Assembly: GCF_001426665.1 (NCBI RefSeq)
Contig: NZ_LMEY01000006.1
Coordinates: forward strand, 1,419 to 65,418
Direction: 5' to 3'
DNA: 64,000 nt
Source of the DNA: Rhizobium sp. Root1334
Lineage (GTDB): Bacteria > Pseudomonadota > Alphaproteobacteria > Rhizobiales > Rhizobiaceae
Shown: positions 27,314 to 36,003 of the stretch, one piece after another
Layout: the number at the start of each line of letters is the position of its first letter
How positions within the stretch are numbered: position 1 is the first letter of the stretch
The notes under the pieces: generated by a model
Databases searched by the model: none
What the model saw: the letters and a program-made list of their open reading frames with translations, nothing else
Told to the model about the DNA's origin: nothing
Position numbers and translations under genes: made by a program

Positions 27314-28260
27314 CATCCTTGAAAAAACTCCTTCTCGGCGAACAGGGACTGGTCGTCATCTTCGCCCTCGCCTTCGCGATCGTTTCGCTGACGGTTCCCA
27401 ACTTTCTGACCGAGCGCAACATGCTTGGCTTGCTGCAGTCGGTCGTCACCATCGGCATCGTTGCCTGCACCATGATGTTCTGCCTCGCCTCCCGCGACTT
27501 CGATCTTTCGGTCGGCTCGACAGTGGCGTTTTCCGGCATGGTTGCGGTCATGGCCTCGAATGCCACCGGATCAATCGTTCTCGGTCTGCTTGCAGCACTG
27601 GTTTGCGGCAGCTTCGTCGGCCTGGTCAATGGTGTGGTGATTGCCCGTTTCCGCATCAACGCGCTGATCACCACATTGGCGACCATGCAGATCGTTCGCG
27701 GCCTAGCATTGATCTCATCCGACGGCCGCGCCGTCGGCATCAACGACCCCGGTTTCTACCAACTGGCACTGTCAAAATTCCTCGGTGTGCCGACACCGAT
27801 CTGGGTCATGGGCATACTCTTTGTTGCCTTCGGCTTTCTGCTGAACCGGACTGTCTTCGGTAAAAATACACTGGCAATCGGTGGCAATCCGGAGGCGTCG
27901 CGGCTGGCCGGTGTCAATGTCGTCCGCATGCGCATCTGGATTTTCATGCTACAGGGCCTGGTCTGTGGCATCGCCGGTGTGCTGCTTGCGTCCCGAATCA
28001 CCTCGGGTCAACCGAATGCCGCGACTGGCCTTGAACTCTCGGTGATTTCAGCCTGCGTTCTCGGCGGTGTTTCGCTTGCAGGCGGCCGCGCCGCGATGGC
28101 TGGCGTCATTGTTGGCGTGCTGATCATGGGCATTGCCGAAAACGTCATGAACCTTCTGAATATTCAGGCCTTCTACCAATATGTGGTGCGCGGACTGATC
28201 CTGCTGCTCGCGGTTCTCCTCGATAATTTGCGCTCCGTGGCCGCCGGCCGGCGCGGCTGA
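27310..28260 (+). CDS. araH: L-arabinose ABC transporter permease
   Basis: 316-aa inner-membrane permease of the RbsC/AraH family with eight to ten hydrophobic helices. Family marks: LASRDFDLSVGSTVAFSGMV, GLVNGVVIARFRINALITTL, GGNPEASRLAGVNV and SACVLGGVSLAGGRAAMAGV. Coupled to araG by an ATGA overlap and followed eight bases later by the epimerase gene. Confidence 0.95.
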   Translation: MTSLKKLLLGEQGLVVIFALAFAIVSLTVPNFLTERNMLGLLQSVVTIGIVACTMMFCLASRDFDLSVGSTVAFSGMVAVMASNATGSIVLGLLAALVCGSFVGLVNGVVIARFRINALITTLATMQIVRGLALISSDGRAVGINDPGFYQLALSKFLGVPTPIWVMGILFVAFGFLLNRTVFGKNTLAIGGNPEASRLAGVNVVRMRIWIFMLQGLVCGIAGVLLASRITSGQPNAATGLELSVISACVLGGVSLAGGRAAMAGVIVGVLIMGIAENVMNLLNIQAFYQYVVRGLILLLAVLLDNLRSVAAGRRG

Positions 28261-28267
28261 GACGCGG

Positions 28268-29149
28268 ATGGGCGAAGACGTTCTGCATCTGCGGAATGGT
28301 GATCTCTCGGTAGACGTGAGCCGCTTCGGCGGCTCGCTTCTGTCTGGAATGTATCGCGGAACACCCTTCCTGACACCAACGCCGACGGCGGGGCTTGCGT
28401 CACGCCGGTTCGGCGCGGAGGCCAGCTTCCCGCTTGTGCCCTACGGCAACCGGATTGAGGCGAACGTCTTCGATTTCGGCAGCAAGCGGTTTTCGATGCA
28501 ACCCAATACCGCCGACCCCTGTTGCCTGCACGGAGACGGCTGGCTGGCCGAGTGGGAAGTCCTGTCGCAGTCCAGCTGCAACGTGGTACTGGGCTATGTC
28601 CACCATCAAAACCCGTCAACCCCCTACGCCTATAACGCCGTACAGACCGTCCTGCTGGATGGGGATGCGTTGACACTGGGGCTGACGGTCACCAACACGT
28701 CCCATGATCCACTACCATTCGGACTGGGTTTTCACCCCTTCTTCCCGCGTACGCCGCAAACCCGGTTGATGGCAAAGGCAACGCGATTTTGGACCGAGCG
28801 TAGCGGACACTTGCCTGATGCGCCCACCTCGATCCCCAACCACTTGGACTTCGCGGATGCGAGAACCCTTCCCCCGCATTGGCTGAACAATGCGTATGAC
28901 GGCTGGTGTGGAGAAGCACGAATAGACTGGCCCGAGCACGGTCTGGGTCTCACCGTCACCACCGACGGCCCATTCGACTGCTTCATGATCTATTCGCCGG
29001 ATGCCGACGCCGATTTTTTCTGCTTTGAGCCCATGACGCATCTGCCCAATGCCCACAATATGCCAGCAGGCTCAGGGTTGGTAACGCTGGAGCAGGGTCG
29101 AAGCCTCAGTGGCAGTATCGTTCTGCGTCCGGCGGTGCTTCCGGGTTGA
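28268..29149 (+). CDS. Aldose 1-epimerase family protein
   Basis: 293-aa galactose-mutarotase-like beta-sandwich. Features: PLVPYGNRIEANVF, CCLHGDGWLAEWEV with the family histidine, LPFGLGFHPFFPRTP with the second histidine, and CFEPMTHLPNAHNMP with the catalytic glutamate region. Would interconvert anomers of arabinose or galactose for the 1-dehydrogenase step. Last gene of the ara operon, eight bases after araH. Members of this subfamily also act on other aldoses. Confidence 0.9.
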   Translation: MGEDVLHLRNGDLSVDVSRFGGSLLSGMYRGTPFLTPTPTAGLASRRFGAEASFPLVPYGNRIEANVFDFGSKRFSMQPNTADPCCLHGDGWLAEWEVLSQSSCNVVLGYVHHQNPSTPYAYNAVQTVLLDGDALTLGLTVTNTSHDPLPFGLGFHPFFPRTPQTRLMAKATRFWTERSGHLPDAPTSIPNHLDFADARTLPPHWLNNAYDGWCGEARIDWPEHGLGLTVTTDGPFDCFMIYSPDADADFFCFEPMTHLPNAHNMPAGSGLVTLEQGRSLSGSIVLRPAVLPG

Positions 29150-29267
29150 GGGCTTCGGACAGCAGAGGTGGTGATCACGAAGTAGCGCTGCCTGGTCTCA
29201 AGCGTACAAACATCTGATTTCACTCTATTTGATGGGCATTCACGCTGCTCTCTAGCCGAGACCAAAT

Positions 29268-30173
29268 CTACTGCAGCTGCGGCTTCTTCAAGAAACTGTC
29301 GCGATCAGCAGATTTGACGCGCAGCCAAGCCTCGCGGCCGTCGCGCAGTATCCTGACAGGAATTTCCGATCCTGCCTGGCCACTCTTCCAGACTTGACGG
29401 TAGAAATCCGCAAGGCCGGTAATCTCTCCATCGCGTACTTCCGCGATAATATCGCCCCCCTGCAGTCCTGCCTGCGCAGCAGGTCCGCCAGCAGCAACAC
29501 TCATGACAACCACGTCGCCGTTGCTTTCCGCGGTGAAAGCACCAAGCCAGGGGCGTGCCGGCTTGTTCACTCGTCCCAAAGTCAGCAAATCGTCGAGAAT
29601 GGGCGGAAGCAGGTTGACCGGCACAGCCATGTTAATGTCGGACGTGGTCCCGTTCCGGCTCATCACCAGCTTCAGCGAACCGATGCCCAGCAGCCTGCCA
29701 TCTTCATCAGCGACTGCGGCACCTCCCCATGACGGATGGGCAGGTGAGACAAAGATTGCCTCGTCCAGCAGATATTCCCAATATCCGGCAAACTCCCGCT
29801 TTGCGACAATCTTGGTCGGCAACGACCGCCCAAACCCGTCTACAAAGACAACAGGGTCGCCGACACGTGTTTTTGAAGCGTCGCCGAGCGCGATGGCCGG
29901 GCCACCCAGCGCGCCGAGCGGTTGAACCAGACCGAGACCTGTCTCCTGATCATAGGCGAGCGCATGACCGGGTACGACTGTTCCGTCCGCGGTTGTAAGC
30001 CAGACTTCTTCTGCCTCGGTGATCAAGTAGCCAATTGTTAGAACCAGACCGTCTTCGCGAATAATTACGCCACTGCCTTCGCGAACCGTGCCGAGCGACC
30101 CGGCCGTGAAAGCATCATCAGGAATGGAAGTGCGAATGCCAACCATTGAACGCGTGACTGAGTTTATGTCCAT
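29268..30173 (-). CDS. Trypsin-fold/PDZ protein of the HtrA family, catalytic triad lost
   Basis: 301 aa: a two-barrel trypsin-like domain (GSGVIIREDGLVLTIGYLI, YDQETGLGLVQPLG, VVFVDGFG) and a C-terminal PDZ domain (PWLGAFTAES, GGPAAQAGLQGGDIIAEVRDGEI). Aligned to HtrA, the histidine of TNxHVV is replaced (TIGYLI), the aspartate of TDLAL is glycine (TGLGL), and GNSGGP reads PSWGGA, so no serine nucleophile remains. With the start at 30173 there is no signal peptide, suggesting a cytoplasmic binding or scaffold role instead of proteolysis. Stands alone, convergent with the ara operon and divergent from the peroxiredoxin-like gene. Confidence 0.8.
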   Translation of the reverse strand: MDINSVTRSMVGIRTSIPDDAFTAGSLGTVREGSGVIIREDGLVLTIGYLITEAEEVWLTTADGTVVPGHALAYDQETGLGLVQPLGALGGPAIALGDASKTRVGDPVVFVDGFGRSLPTKIVAKREFAGYWEYLLDEAIFVSPAHPSWGGAAVADEDGRLLGIGSLKLVMSRNGTTSDINMAVPVNLLPPILDDLLTLGRVNKPARPWLGAFTAESNGDVVVMSVAAGGPAAQAGLQGGDIIAEVRDGEITGLADFYRQVWKSGQAGSEIPVRILRDGREAWLRVKSADRDSFLKKPQLQ

Positions 30174-30513
30174 TTTCGATCTCGGCAGAAGTGCATCGTA
30201 GCTCCCTTTTAGGTGGGAACGCTGATGGCATCCCGCAAGGTTGAGGAAGCGGTTATACCGGAAACACACTCCAATGCGGGGTATATCGGCGCCTCCGCTG
30301 GCACCTCAATTTTTGAAAGTACGAAGATCACGCAAGACCGGGAATGAGGATCCTGTTTTGCCGTTGATTGGCACTATGCGGACGCCGGATGCGTTATCTG
30401 CAGAAAAATCATTCGCTATCAGCCAGTCAGAAAGGAAAATTGCCCGCTACAAAGAATATAAAATCTATAGACTAAAAGTTATTGCAACATCGAACTCAGC
30501 TTTGAGAGAATCT
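30174..30513. other. Divergent promoter region
   Basis: 340 bp between the pseudoprotease start and the peroxiredoxin-like start. The right part (30440-30490) is AT-rich and should carry the promoter of the redox/importer operon. No clear palindrome or known sulfur-regulon site was recognised. The frame of the peroxiredoxin gene is open through it but codes for nothing family-like. Confidence 0.45.
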
Positions 30514-31098
30514 ATGCCAAAAACTCAATCCAACCCCATCGAGATCGGCGTCGAGGCTGCAGGCTTCGCACTGCCGGACGCCCATGGCCGCATCCATCAG
30601 TTGGCCGATTTTGCCGGCAAGCCGGCGCTGCTCGTTGCCTTTATTTCCAATCGCTGTCCGTTTGTGGTCCTGCTGCGTGAGGAATTCGCAAAATTTGGAC
30701 GGGAATACGAAAGCAAAGGGCTGCAGATCATTGCAATCAACAGCAATGATGCAGCCGCACATCCGGAAGAAAGCCTGTCGCGCCTCGGTGAAGAAGTTGA
30801 GAACCATGGCTATACCTTCCCCTACCTGAAGGACGCTTCGCAGGATGTCGCCAAGGCCTATGGCGCCGCATGCACGCCTGATTTTTTCCTGTTCGATGCC
30901 GATCGCAAGCTCGCCTATCACGGTCAGTTTGACGACGCGCGGCCGGGCAACGGCAAGGATGTCACCGGCGCTGATCTGCGCGCGGCAGTGGATGCAGTCA
31001 TCTCCGGCGCCCGCCCGGCAGCCAACCAAATTCCTTCGATCGGTTGCAACATCAAATGGGAACCGGGCAACGAACCGTCCTGGTCATCGGCTGCCTGA
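30514..31098 (+). CDS. Peroxiredoxin-like thioredoxin-fold protein (AhpC/TSA)
   Basis: 194-aa thioredoxin-fold protein starting MPKTQSNPIEIGVEAAGFALP; ATG 30514 is preceded by GAGAGA. It keeps the redox cysteine of SNRCPFVVLLREEF, the IIAINSND strand and the cis-proline turn ACTPDFFLFDADRKLAYHGQFDD, with a second cysteine just before that proline and a third near the C terminus (SIGCN). The usual CxxC is reduced to one cysteine, as in the AhpC/TSA-like family found beside sugar or sulfur genes. Lies 68 bp before the flavoprotein on the same strand, suggesting it handles peroxide or carries reducing power for that enzyme. Confidence 0.85.
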   Translation: MPKTQSNPIEIGVEAAGFALPDAHGRIHQLADFAGKPALLVAFISNRCPFVVLLREEFAKFGREYESKGLQIIAINSNDAAAHPEESLSRLGEEVENHGYTFPYLKDASQDVAKAYGAACTPDFFLFDADRKLAYHGQFDDARPGNGKDVTGADLRAAVDAVISGARPAANQIPSIGCNIKWEPGNEPSWSSAA

Positions 31099-31166
31099 GG
31101 CATCCGTTTTCCGCAAGCGGCGGCATGGTCCGCCTCCGCCTTCCCCAAGTGTGTACGAGAGACGGA

Positions 31167-32804
31167 ATGTCGTCAAAACAAACAGATCCGAGCGGATCCG
31201 ACCGCCTTCAACTGGAAGCCGACGTTCTCGTGATCGGGGGTGGCCCTTCGGGGGCGTGGGCAGCGCTCGCTGCAGCGGAGAATGGCGCCAAGGTCGTGCT
31301 GGCCGACAAAGGATATCTTGGCACCAGCGGAGCCACTGCGCCGTCCAATACCGGAACTTGGTGCGTTGCCCCAGGCGAGGACCGCGCCCAGATCGTTGAA
31401 CGGCGATGGCAGCGCACCGCCGGGTTGGCTGACCCTCGTTGGATGCTGCGCTGTGTCGATCGGGCCTATGAAAATCTCCTGAAGCTCGTCGAATGGGGTT
31501 ACCCGTTTCCGAGCGAGGACGACGGCAAACTCTACATCGCCAATCTTCGGGGGCCGGACTACATGGCCTTCATGCGCCGCCGTGTACTTCTTGCCGGCGT
31601 CACCGTTCTCGATCAGCATCCGGCGCTTGAACTTCTGTCCAACGGCGAAACCGTGACCGGGGCCGCCGGTGTGGATCGCCAGCGACATCGTGACTGGCGC
31701 GTCGATGCGAGCGCTGTGGTGCTCGCGACCGGCGGCTGCGCCTTTCACGAGCGAATTCTCGGTGCCACGGGCCTGACCGGAGACGGCTATCTCATGGCCG
31801 CGGAGGCGGGGGCAACGCTCTCCGGCATGGAATTCACCGGCAAATATACGCTGGCGCCGCATGGCTCTTCGCTCAACAAGGGCTTGCCGTTCCGCTGGGC
31901 GACCTTCTATCGCGAGGGTGGCGCAGAGATCATCAACAGCGACGGCGAGCCCCTGCGCAACGGTATCGGCGAACGCGAAAAGGAAATCGCCCGGGCGATG
32001 ATCGAAGCACCGGTCTATGCACGCCTCGATCAGGCGGAACCCGCATTGCAGGACTGGCTGCGCCAAGGGCAGCCCAACTGTTTCGTGCCGTATTCCCGTA
32101 TGGGTATCAATCCGTTCAAGGATTTGTTCCGCGTCACCTTCAAGGCGGAGGGCACTGTGCGCGGTACCGGCGGAATTCGCGTTGCCACCGCCGACTGCGG
32201 CACGGACGTACCCGGTCTCTATGTGGCCGGTGATGCTGCAAGCCGCGAGAACATGACCGGCGCCGTCTCGGGCGGCGGAGCGGTCAATTCCTCCTGGGCT
32301 ATTGCCAGCGGCTGGTGGTCTGGTCAGGGCGCGTCGCAATTTGCCAGGCGGCATGAACAACGGTCGGCTTTTCGCTCGGCCTCCAAACCTCTCGGTGAAG
32401 CCGGCCTACGGCCGACTGGCACGACAAAACCCGGTCTCACGGCAAGAGATGTCGTTGCTGCCGTGCAGGCGGAAGTCCTGCCGCTCGAGAAGAACTATTT
32501 CCGCGATGGCAATCGTCTGGAGATAAGCCGCTTGACGCTCGACACGCTTTGGCATGACGTCCGCCATCATCTGGCCGGTACCGGCGTCGATCGTTACCGG
32601 AGCCGCGAAGCCGCAGCAATTGCCGCAACCGGCCGCTGGTCGGTGAACGCCGCTCTTGCACGTCAGGAAAGCCGTGGCATGCATCGGCGCGCTGACTTCA
32701 AAACAAGCGATCCCGCTTTCACGCGTCCCATTCTTGTCAGCGGCGTCGATGATATCCGCGTTGAAGGCTCCCCTCCCCTACAGCACGGCAAGGAGCTTGC
32801 GTGA
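31167..32804 (+). CDS. FAD-dependent oxidoreductase, AprA/fumarate-reductase flavoprotein superfamily
   Basis: 545-aa soluble flavoprotein with no signal peptide. FAD site: VLVIGGGPSGAWAALAAAENG (GGGPSG at residues 24-29), GTSGATAPSNTG for the flavin pyrophosphate, VVLATGG, and GLYVAGDAASRENMTGAVSGGG near the C-terminal part of the FAD domain. A helical domain follows from about residue 430, as in AprA and succinate dehydrogenase subunits. ATG 31167 follows GAGACGGA. It overlaps by 4 bp the ferredoxin gene, which would be its electron partner, and precedes a sulfonate-type importer. Substrate unknown; adenylylsulfate reductase itself is unlikely because the operon is built around import. Confidence 0.85.
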   Translation: MSSKQTDPSGSDRLQLEADVLVIGGGPSGAWAALAAAENGAKVVLADKGYLGTSGATAPSNTGTWCVAPGEDRAQIVERRWQRTAGLADPRWMLRCVDRAYENLLKLVEWGYPFPSEDDGKLYIANLRGPDYMAFMRRRVLLAGVTVLDQHPALELLSNGETVTGAAGVDRQRHRDWRVDASAVVLATGGCAFHERILGATGLTGDGYLMAAEAGATLSGMEFTGKYTLAPHGSSLNKGLPFRWATFYREGGAEIINSDGEPLRNGIGEREKEIARAMIEAPVYARLDQAEPALQDWLRQGQPNCFVPYSRMGINPFKDLFRVTFKAEGTVRGTGGIRVATADCGTDVPGLYVAGDAASRENMTGAVSGGGAVNSSWAIASGWWSGQGASQFARRHEQRSAFRSASKPLGEAGLRPTGTTKPGLTARDVVAAVQAEVLPLEKNYFRDGNRLEISRLTLDTLWHDVRHHLAGTGVDRYRSREAAAIAATGRWSVNAALARQESRGMHRRADFKTSDPAFTRPILVSGVDDIRVEGSPPLQHGKELA

Positions 32805-33130
32805 TGATCGAGGTGATTTCCGGGAACCGCTGCATCGAATGTGACATCTGCGTCAAGGTCTGCCCGGCCAATGTCTTCGACAAGACCGGCGGCGTGCCAG
32901 TGATCGCCCGGCAGGATGACTGCCAGACATGCTTCCTGTGCGAAATCTATTGCCCGACAGATGCGCTCTACGTGGCCGAATATGCCGATGGACCAATCGC
33001 CATCACCGAGGCGGAGATCGATGAGCGCGACCTGTTTGGCAGCTATTCCCGTGCGCTCGGCTGGAAGCGTGGCAAACCCGGCGGCACGCAATTCGATCCG
33101 ACACACCGCATCCGCGTCGCTCAAGTTTGA
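32801..33130 (+). CDS. Ferredoxin with two [4Fe-4S] clusters, AprB-like
   Basis: 109-aa protein with two complete cluster motifs, CIECDICVKVCP (about residues 11-22) and CQTCFLCEIYCP (about 42-53), and a C-terminal tail of about 50 residues (ALGWKRGKPGGTQFDP) that could wrap the flavoprotein, as the AprB tail wraps AprA. Coupled to the flavoprotein gene by the 4-bp overlap at 32801-32804. It probably passes electrons between flavin and a cellular donor or acceptor. Confidence 0.92.
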   Translation: MMIEVISGNRCIECDICVKVCPANVFDKTGGVPVIARQDDCQTCFLCEIYCPTDALYVAEYADGPIAITEAEIDERDLFGSYSRALGWKRGKPGGTQFDPTHRIRVAQV

Positions 33131-33149
33131 GATCGAAGGAGATCAAGAT

Positions 33150-33986
33150 ATGGACCGCATCACCGTTACCGATGTCCACAAGACATTCCAGTTGAAGCCT
33201 GGCCAGTTTGTTACCATCGATGGCCAGCCCTCCGATAGCGTTACGGTTCTCGACGGGGTCGATCTCACGATCCGCAAGGGTGAGTTCATCACGCTTGTCG
33301 GCCCGAGTGGCAGCGGCAAGTCCGTCCTGCTGGACATTATCGGCGGGCTCACGCAAGCAACCCGCGGCACGGTCGAGATCGACGGCAAGGTCATTACCAA
33401 GCCCGATCCGAAGACAGGCTACGTCTTCCAGCAATATGCCCTGTTTCCCTGGCGCACGGCGCTCGCCAATATCGAATATGCGCTGGAAGTGCGCGGTGCC
33501 ACCAAGCGCGAGCGCACCGACAAGGCGCGTTATTTCCTCTCGCTCTTCGGCCTTTCGGGCTTCGAGGACAGGTTCCCCAACCAGCTGTCCGGGGGCATGC
33601 AGCAGCGCGTCGCCATCGCCCGGGCGCTGGCGGCCGATCCTGAAGTTTTGCTGATGGACGAGCCCTTTGCGGCCCTTGATGCCCAGACCCGCGAGATCCT
33701 CCAGAGTGAACTGCTACGCATCTGGGAAAAGATCAACACGACTGTCGTCTTTGTCACCCACTCCATTGACGAGGCCATCTATCTCGCCGACCGGATCGTG
33801 GTGATGACGGCGCGCCCGGGGCGCGTGAAGGAGATTATCGATATCGATCTGCCGCGCCCGCGCGACGGCGATATCCGCTCCAGCACTGAATTCAACGGCC
33901 ATCGCGGCCGCGTCTGGGAGGCGCTGCGGGACGAAGTGAACAAGGCGCAGAAAGACTGGGCTCTTTCACCCGCCTACGCCGCTTGA
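33150..33986 (+). CDS. ABC transporter ATP-binding protein, nitrate/sulfonate/taurine type
   Basis: 278-aa ATPase with Walker A GPSGSGKSV, Q-loop VFQQYALFPWRT, signature LSGGMQQR, Walker B VLLMDEPFAALDAQTRE and VTHSIDEAIYLADRI, the pattern of SsuB/TauB proteins. ATG 33150 is placed by AAGGAG eight bases upstream. Unusual: an insertion before the core (PGQFVTIDGQPSD) in the N-terminal strand region. Follows the ferredoxin by 19 bp and precedes the permease. Confidence 0.94.
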   Translation: MDRITVTDVHKTFQLKPGQFVTIDGQPSDSVTVLDGVDLTIRKGEFITLVGPSGSGKSVLLDIIGGLTQATRGTVEIDGKVITKPDPKTGYVFQQYALFPWRTALANIEYALEVRGATKRERTDKARYFLSLFGLSGFEDRFPNQLSGGMQQRVAIARALAADPEVLLMDEPFAALDAQTREILQSELLRIWEKINTTVVFVTHSIDEAIYLADRIVVMTARPGRVKEIIDIDLPRPRDGDIRSSTEFNGHRGRVWEALRDEVNKAQKDWALSPAYAA

Positions 33987-34021
33987 AGACCGCACGCTGC
34001 TTAAAATAATGGGAGGCCAAG

Positions 34022-34885
34022 ATGGCTTTTGTAACCGATAAATCCGGCTTCGTGCCTGCAGTGGCACCACGGTCTCGCGACAAGGCAGCTCCGGCACGCC
34101 GAAAGAGCCGCAGGCTTCATCTGGGCACGTTCGGCTACGGACTCCCATTGCTGATCATATTCTTCGTGTTTTGGGAAATCGCCCCGCGCCTTGGCTGGCT
34201 GAGCCCGCTCTTCTTTCCACCGCTCAGCGAAGTGCTGACCGCCTGGTACGCCATGCTGCTGGATGGCACGCTGTCGGCCAATATCGGCATCAGCCTGCAA
34301 CGCGCCTTCATCGGCTTTGCACTCGCCCTTGTGGTGGCGATCCCGCTTGGGTTCCTGATGGGGCGATATTCGACGTTCGAGAAGGTTTCGGACCTTCTCG
34401 TGCAGACCCTGCGCAACACGTCGCAGTTCGCGTTGCTGCCGGTCTTCATTCTCCTGCTCGGCATCGGCGAGGCTTCCAAGATCGCCATCACGTTCTACTC
34501 ATCGATCTTCTTCCTTTTGATCAACACCATCGCCGGCGTGAAGTCGGTTGATCCACTTCTGTTGAAGGCTGCCCGGTCGATGGGCACCTCCGATCTGGAC
34601 CTTTTCCGAAAGGTCATCCTGCCGGCCAGCATTCCGCACATCGTCGCAGGCGCCCGGCTTGCAGTGAAATCTTCCATCTTCGCGGTGATCGGCGCCGAGA
34701 TGCTCGCGGCCAAATCCGGACTTGGCTACCTCATCCAGAACTCCCAGCTGATGATGGAAACGGCCGATATGTATGCCGGCATCCTGACGATGACCTTCAT
34801 TGGCCTGATCGTGAACTACCTGCTGGTGTGGTTCGAGCGCTGGGCGACCGGCTGGAAGAGCCCATCGGAATCCTCCCCCCATTAA
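34022..34885 (+). CDS. ABC transporter permease, nitrate/sulfonate/taurine type
   Basis: 287-aa inner-membrane permease. After a basic N-terminal tail of about 40 residues come roughly six helices, with the docking loop LLKAARSMGTSDLDLFRKVILP and SSIFAVIGAEMLAAKSGLGYLI typical of SsuC/TauC. GGGAGGCCAAG precedes the start. Works with the ATPase at 33150 and the binding protein at 34921. Confidence 0.94.
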   Translation: MAFVTDKSGFVPAVAPRSRDKAAPARRKSRRLHLGTFGYGLPLLIIFFVFWEIAPRLGWLSPLFFPPLSEVLTAWYAMLLDGTLSANIGISLQRAFIGFALALVVAIPLGFLMGRYSTFEKVSDLLVQTLRNTSQFALLPVFILLLGIGEASKIAITFYSSIFFLLINTIAGVKSVDPLLLKAARSMGTSDLDLFRKVILPASIPHIVAGARLAVKSSIFAVIGAEMLAAKSGLGYLIQNSQLMMETADMYAGILTMTFIGLIVNYLLVWFERWATGWKSPSESSPH

Positions 34886-34920
34886 TCCCCTGTTCGACAC
34901 ACAACCGCCAAAGGACGACC

Positions 34921-35946
34921 ATGACCAACACATTCACCCGCCTGCGCCGGAACCTTTTGAAGGGCATAGCCCTCACCTTTTTCGGCGCTTCCCTGCTCTC
35001 AGGCGCAGCGTTTGCCGAAGACAAGCCGGACGTGATCCGGATCGGCACCACCGCACCGGGCCATCTGAAGTTCATTCTGGGCCGCCATGACGGCGCATTT
35101 GAAAAGGAATTTGCCAAGGATGGCATCAAGGTCGAGCTGGTAGCCTTCACGAATGGTGGCTCCGAGGCCTTGACCGCGCTCGCGACCGGGGCAATCGAAG
35201 TAACCTACACCGGCAACAACCCGGCCCTGCGTGCCGCAGCCCTTGGTGCCGACGTCAAGGCCATCGGCCTGTCGAGCTTCACCAAGAATTCGTCGACCAC
35301 GATCATCGTCAAACCGGATTCGCCGATCAAGACGGTTGCAGATCTGAAAGGCAAGAAGGTCGCCTTTCTGGCCGGCACGGTTCGCCATTCGGTATTCTCG
35401 AAAGCGCTGAAGACCGTAGGATTGACCACGGATGATGTTGAACCGCTCAACCTCGACTTTGCTGCATCCGGGCCTTCACTGATCCGGGGCGATGTCGATG
35501 CTGTCGTCGAATCCGACAATTCGACGTCGAAGCTGGTCGAAAAGGGCGAAGCCCGTGTCATCCTCGACAGCAACAAATATCCGGAATGGTCTGCGCCCTT
35601 TATCATTTCGGTGAACGGCGAATTTGCCAAGAAGTATCCAGATCTCGTTAAGCGCCTTTTGAAGGTTGATATCCAGCTGGCGCGTTGGGCTGATGCCCAT
35701 CCCGAAGATACAATCAAAATTTTCGTCGATGAAACCAAGACATCGGAAAAGTCGGTCCGCAACACCTATGCCGATGGAAAATTCTATCAGGATCCCCGCA
35801 TCACCCCGGAAGCCATCAAGGCATTGCAGGATGAAGAGGCTTTCATGGCGGAAGCGAAGCTGCTCAAAGGCTCGGTAGACTACGACACCTGGATTGACAC
35901 CAGCTATCTCGACGCAGCCTATAAGGAAGTCGATTCCAACCAGTAA
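34921..35946 (+). CDS. ABC transporter substrate-binding protein, SsuA/NMT1 type
   Basis: 341-aa periplasmic receptor with a signal peptide ending LLSGAAFA, then IRIGTTAPGHLKFILGRHDGAFEKEF, GGSEALTALATGAIEVTYTGNNPAL, DLKGKKVAFLAGTVRHSVFSKAL and a C-terminal domain, all typical of SsuA/TauA-like proteins. The ligand pocket cannot be read from the sequence; sulfonates, sulfate esters, nitriles or pyrimidine precursors are all bound by relatives. Last gene of the redox/importer operon, followed by a hairpin. Confidence 0.9.
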   Translation: MTNTFTRLRRNLLKGIALTFFGASLLSGAAFAEDKPDVIRIGTTAPGHLKFILGRHDGAFEKEFAKDGIKVELVAFTNGGSEALTALATGAIEVTYTGNNPALRAAALGADVKAIGLSSFTKNSSTTIIVKPDSPIKTVADLKGKKVAFLAGTVRHSVFSKALKTVGLTTDDVEPLNLDFAASGPSLIRGDVDAVVESDNSTSKLVEKGEARVILDSNKYPEWSAPFIISVNGEFAKKYPDLVKRLLKVDIQLARWADAHPEDTIKIFVDETKTSEKSVRNTYADGKFYQDPRITPEAIKALQDEEAFMAEAKLLKGSVDYDTWIDTSYLDAAYKEVDSNQ

Positions 35947-35962
35947 TCCGTCTATGCTTTAA

Positions 35963-36003
35963 GACCGCCGGGCTAGCGTTATCCCGCTGCCCGGCGGTCG
36001 TTT
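35963..36003 (+). terminator. Probable terminator after the redox/importer operon
   Basis: Perfect 11-bp stem GACCGCCGGGC/GCCCGGCGGTC with a 15-base loop, 17 bp after the binding-protein stop, followed by only three T, so efficiency is uncertain. Confidence 0.6.

Noticed and set aside
31167..33130. Flavoprotein and ferredoxin as true adenylylsulfate reductase AprAB
   Set aside because: The flavoprotein is shorter than AprA, the pair is fused to a solute importer operon and no sulfate-reduction or sulfur-oxidation genes are near; only superfamily-level similarity can be supported.
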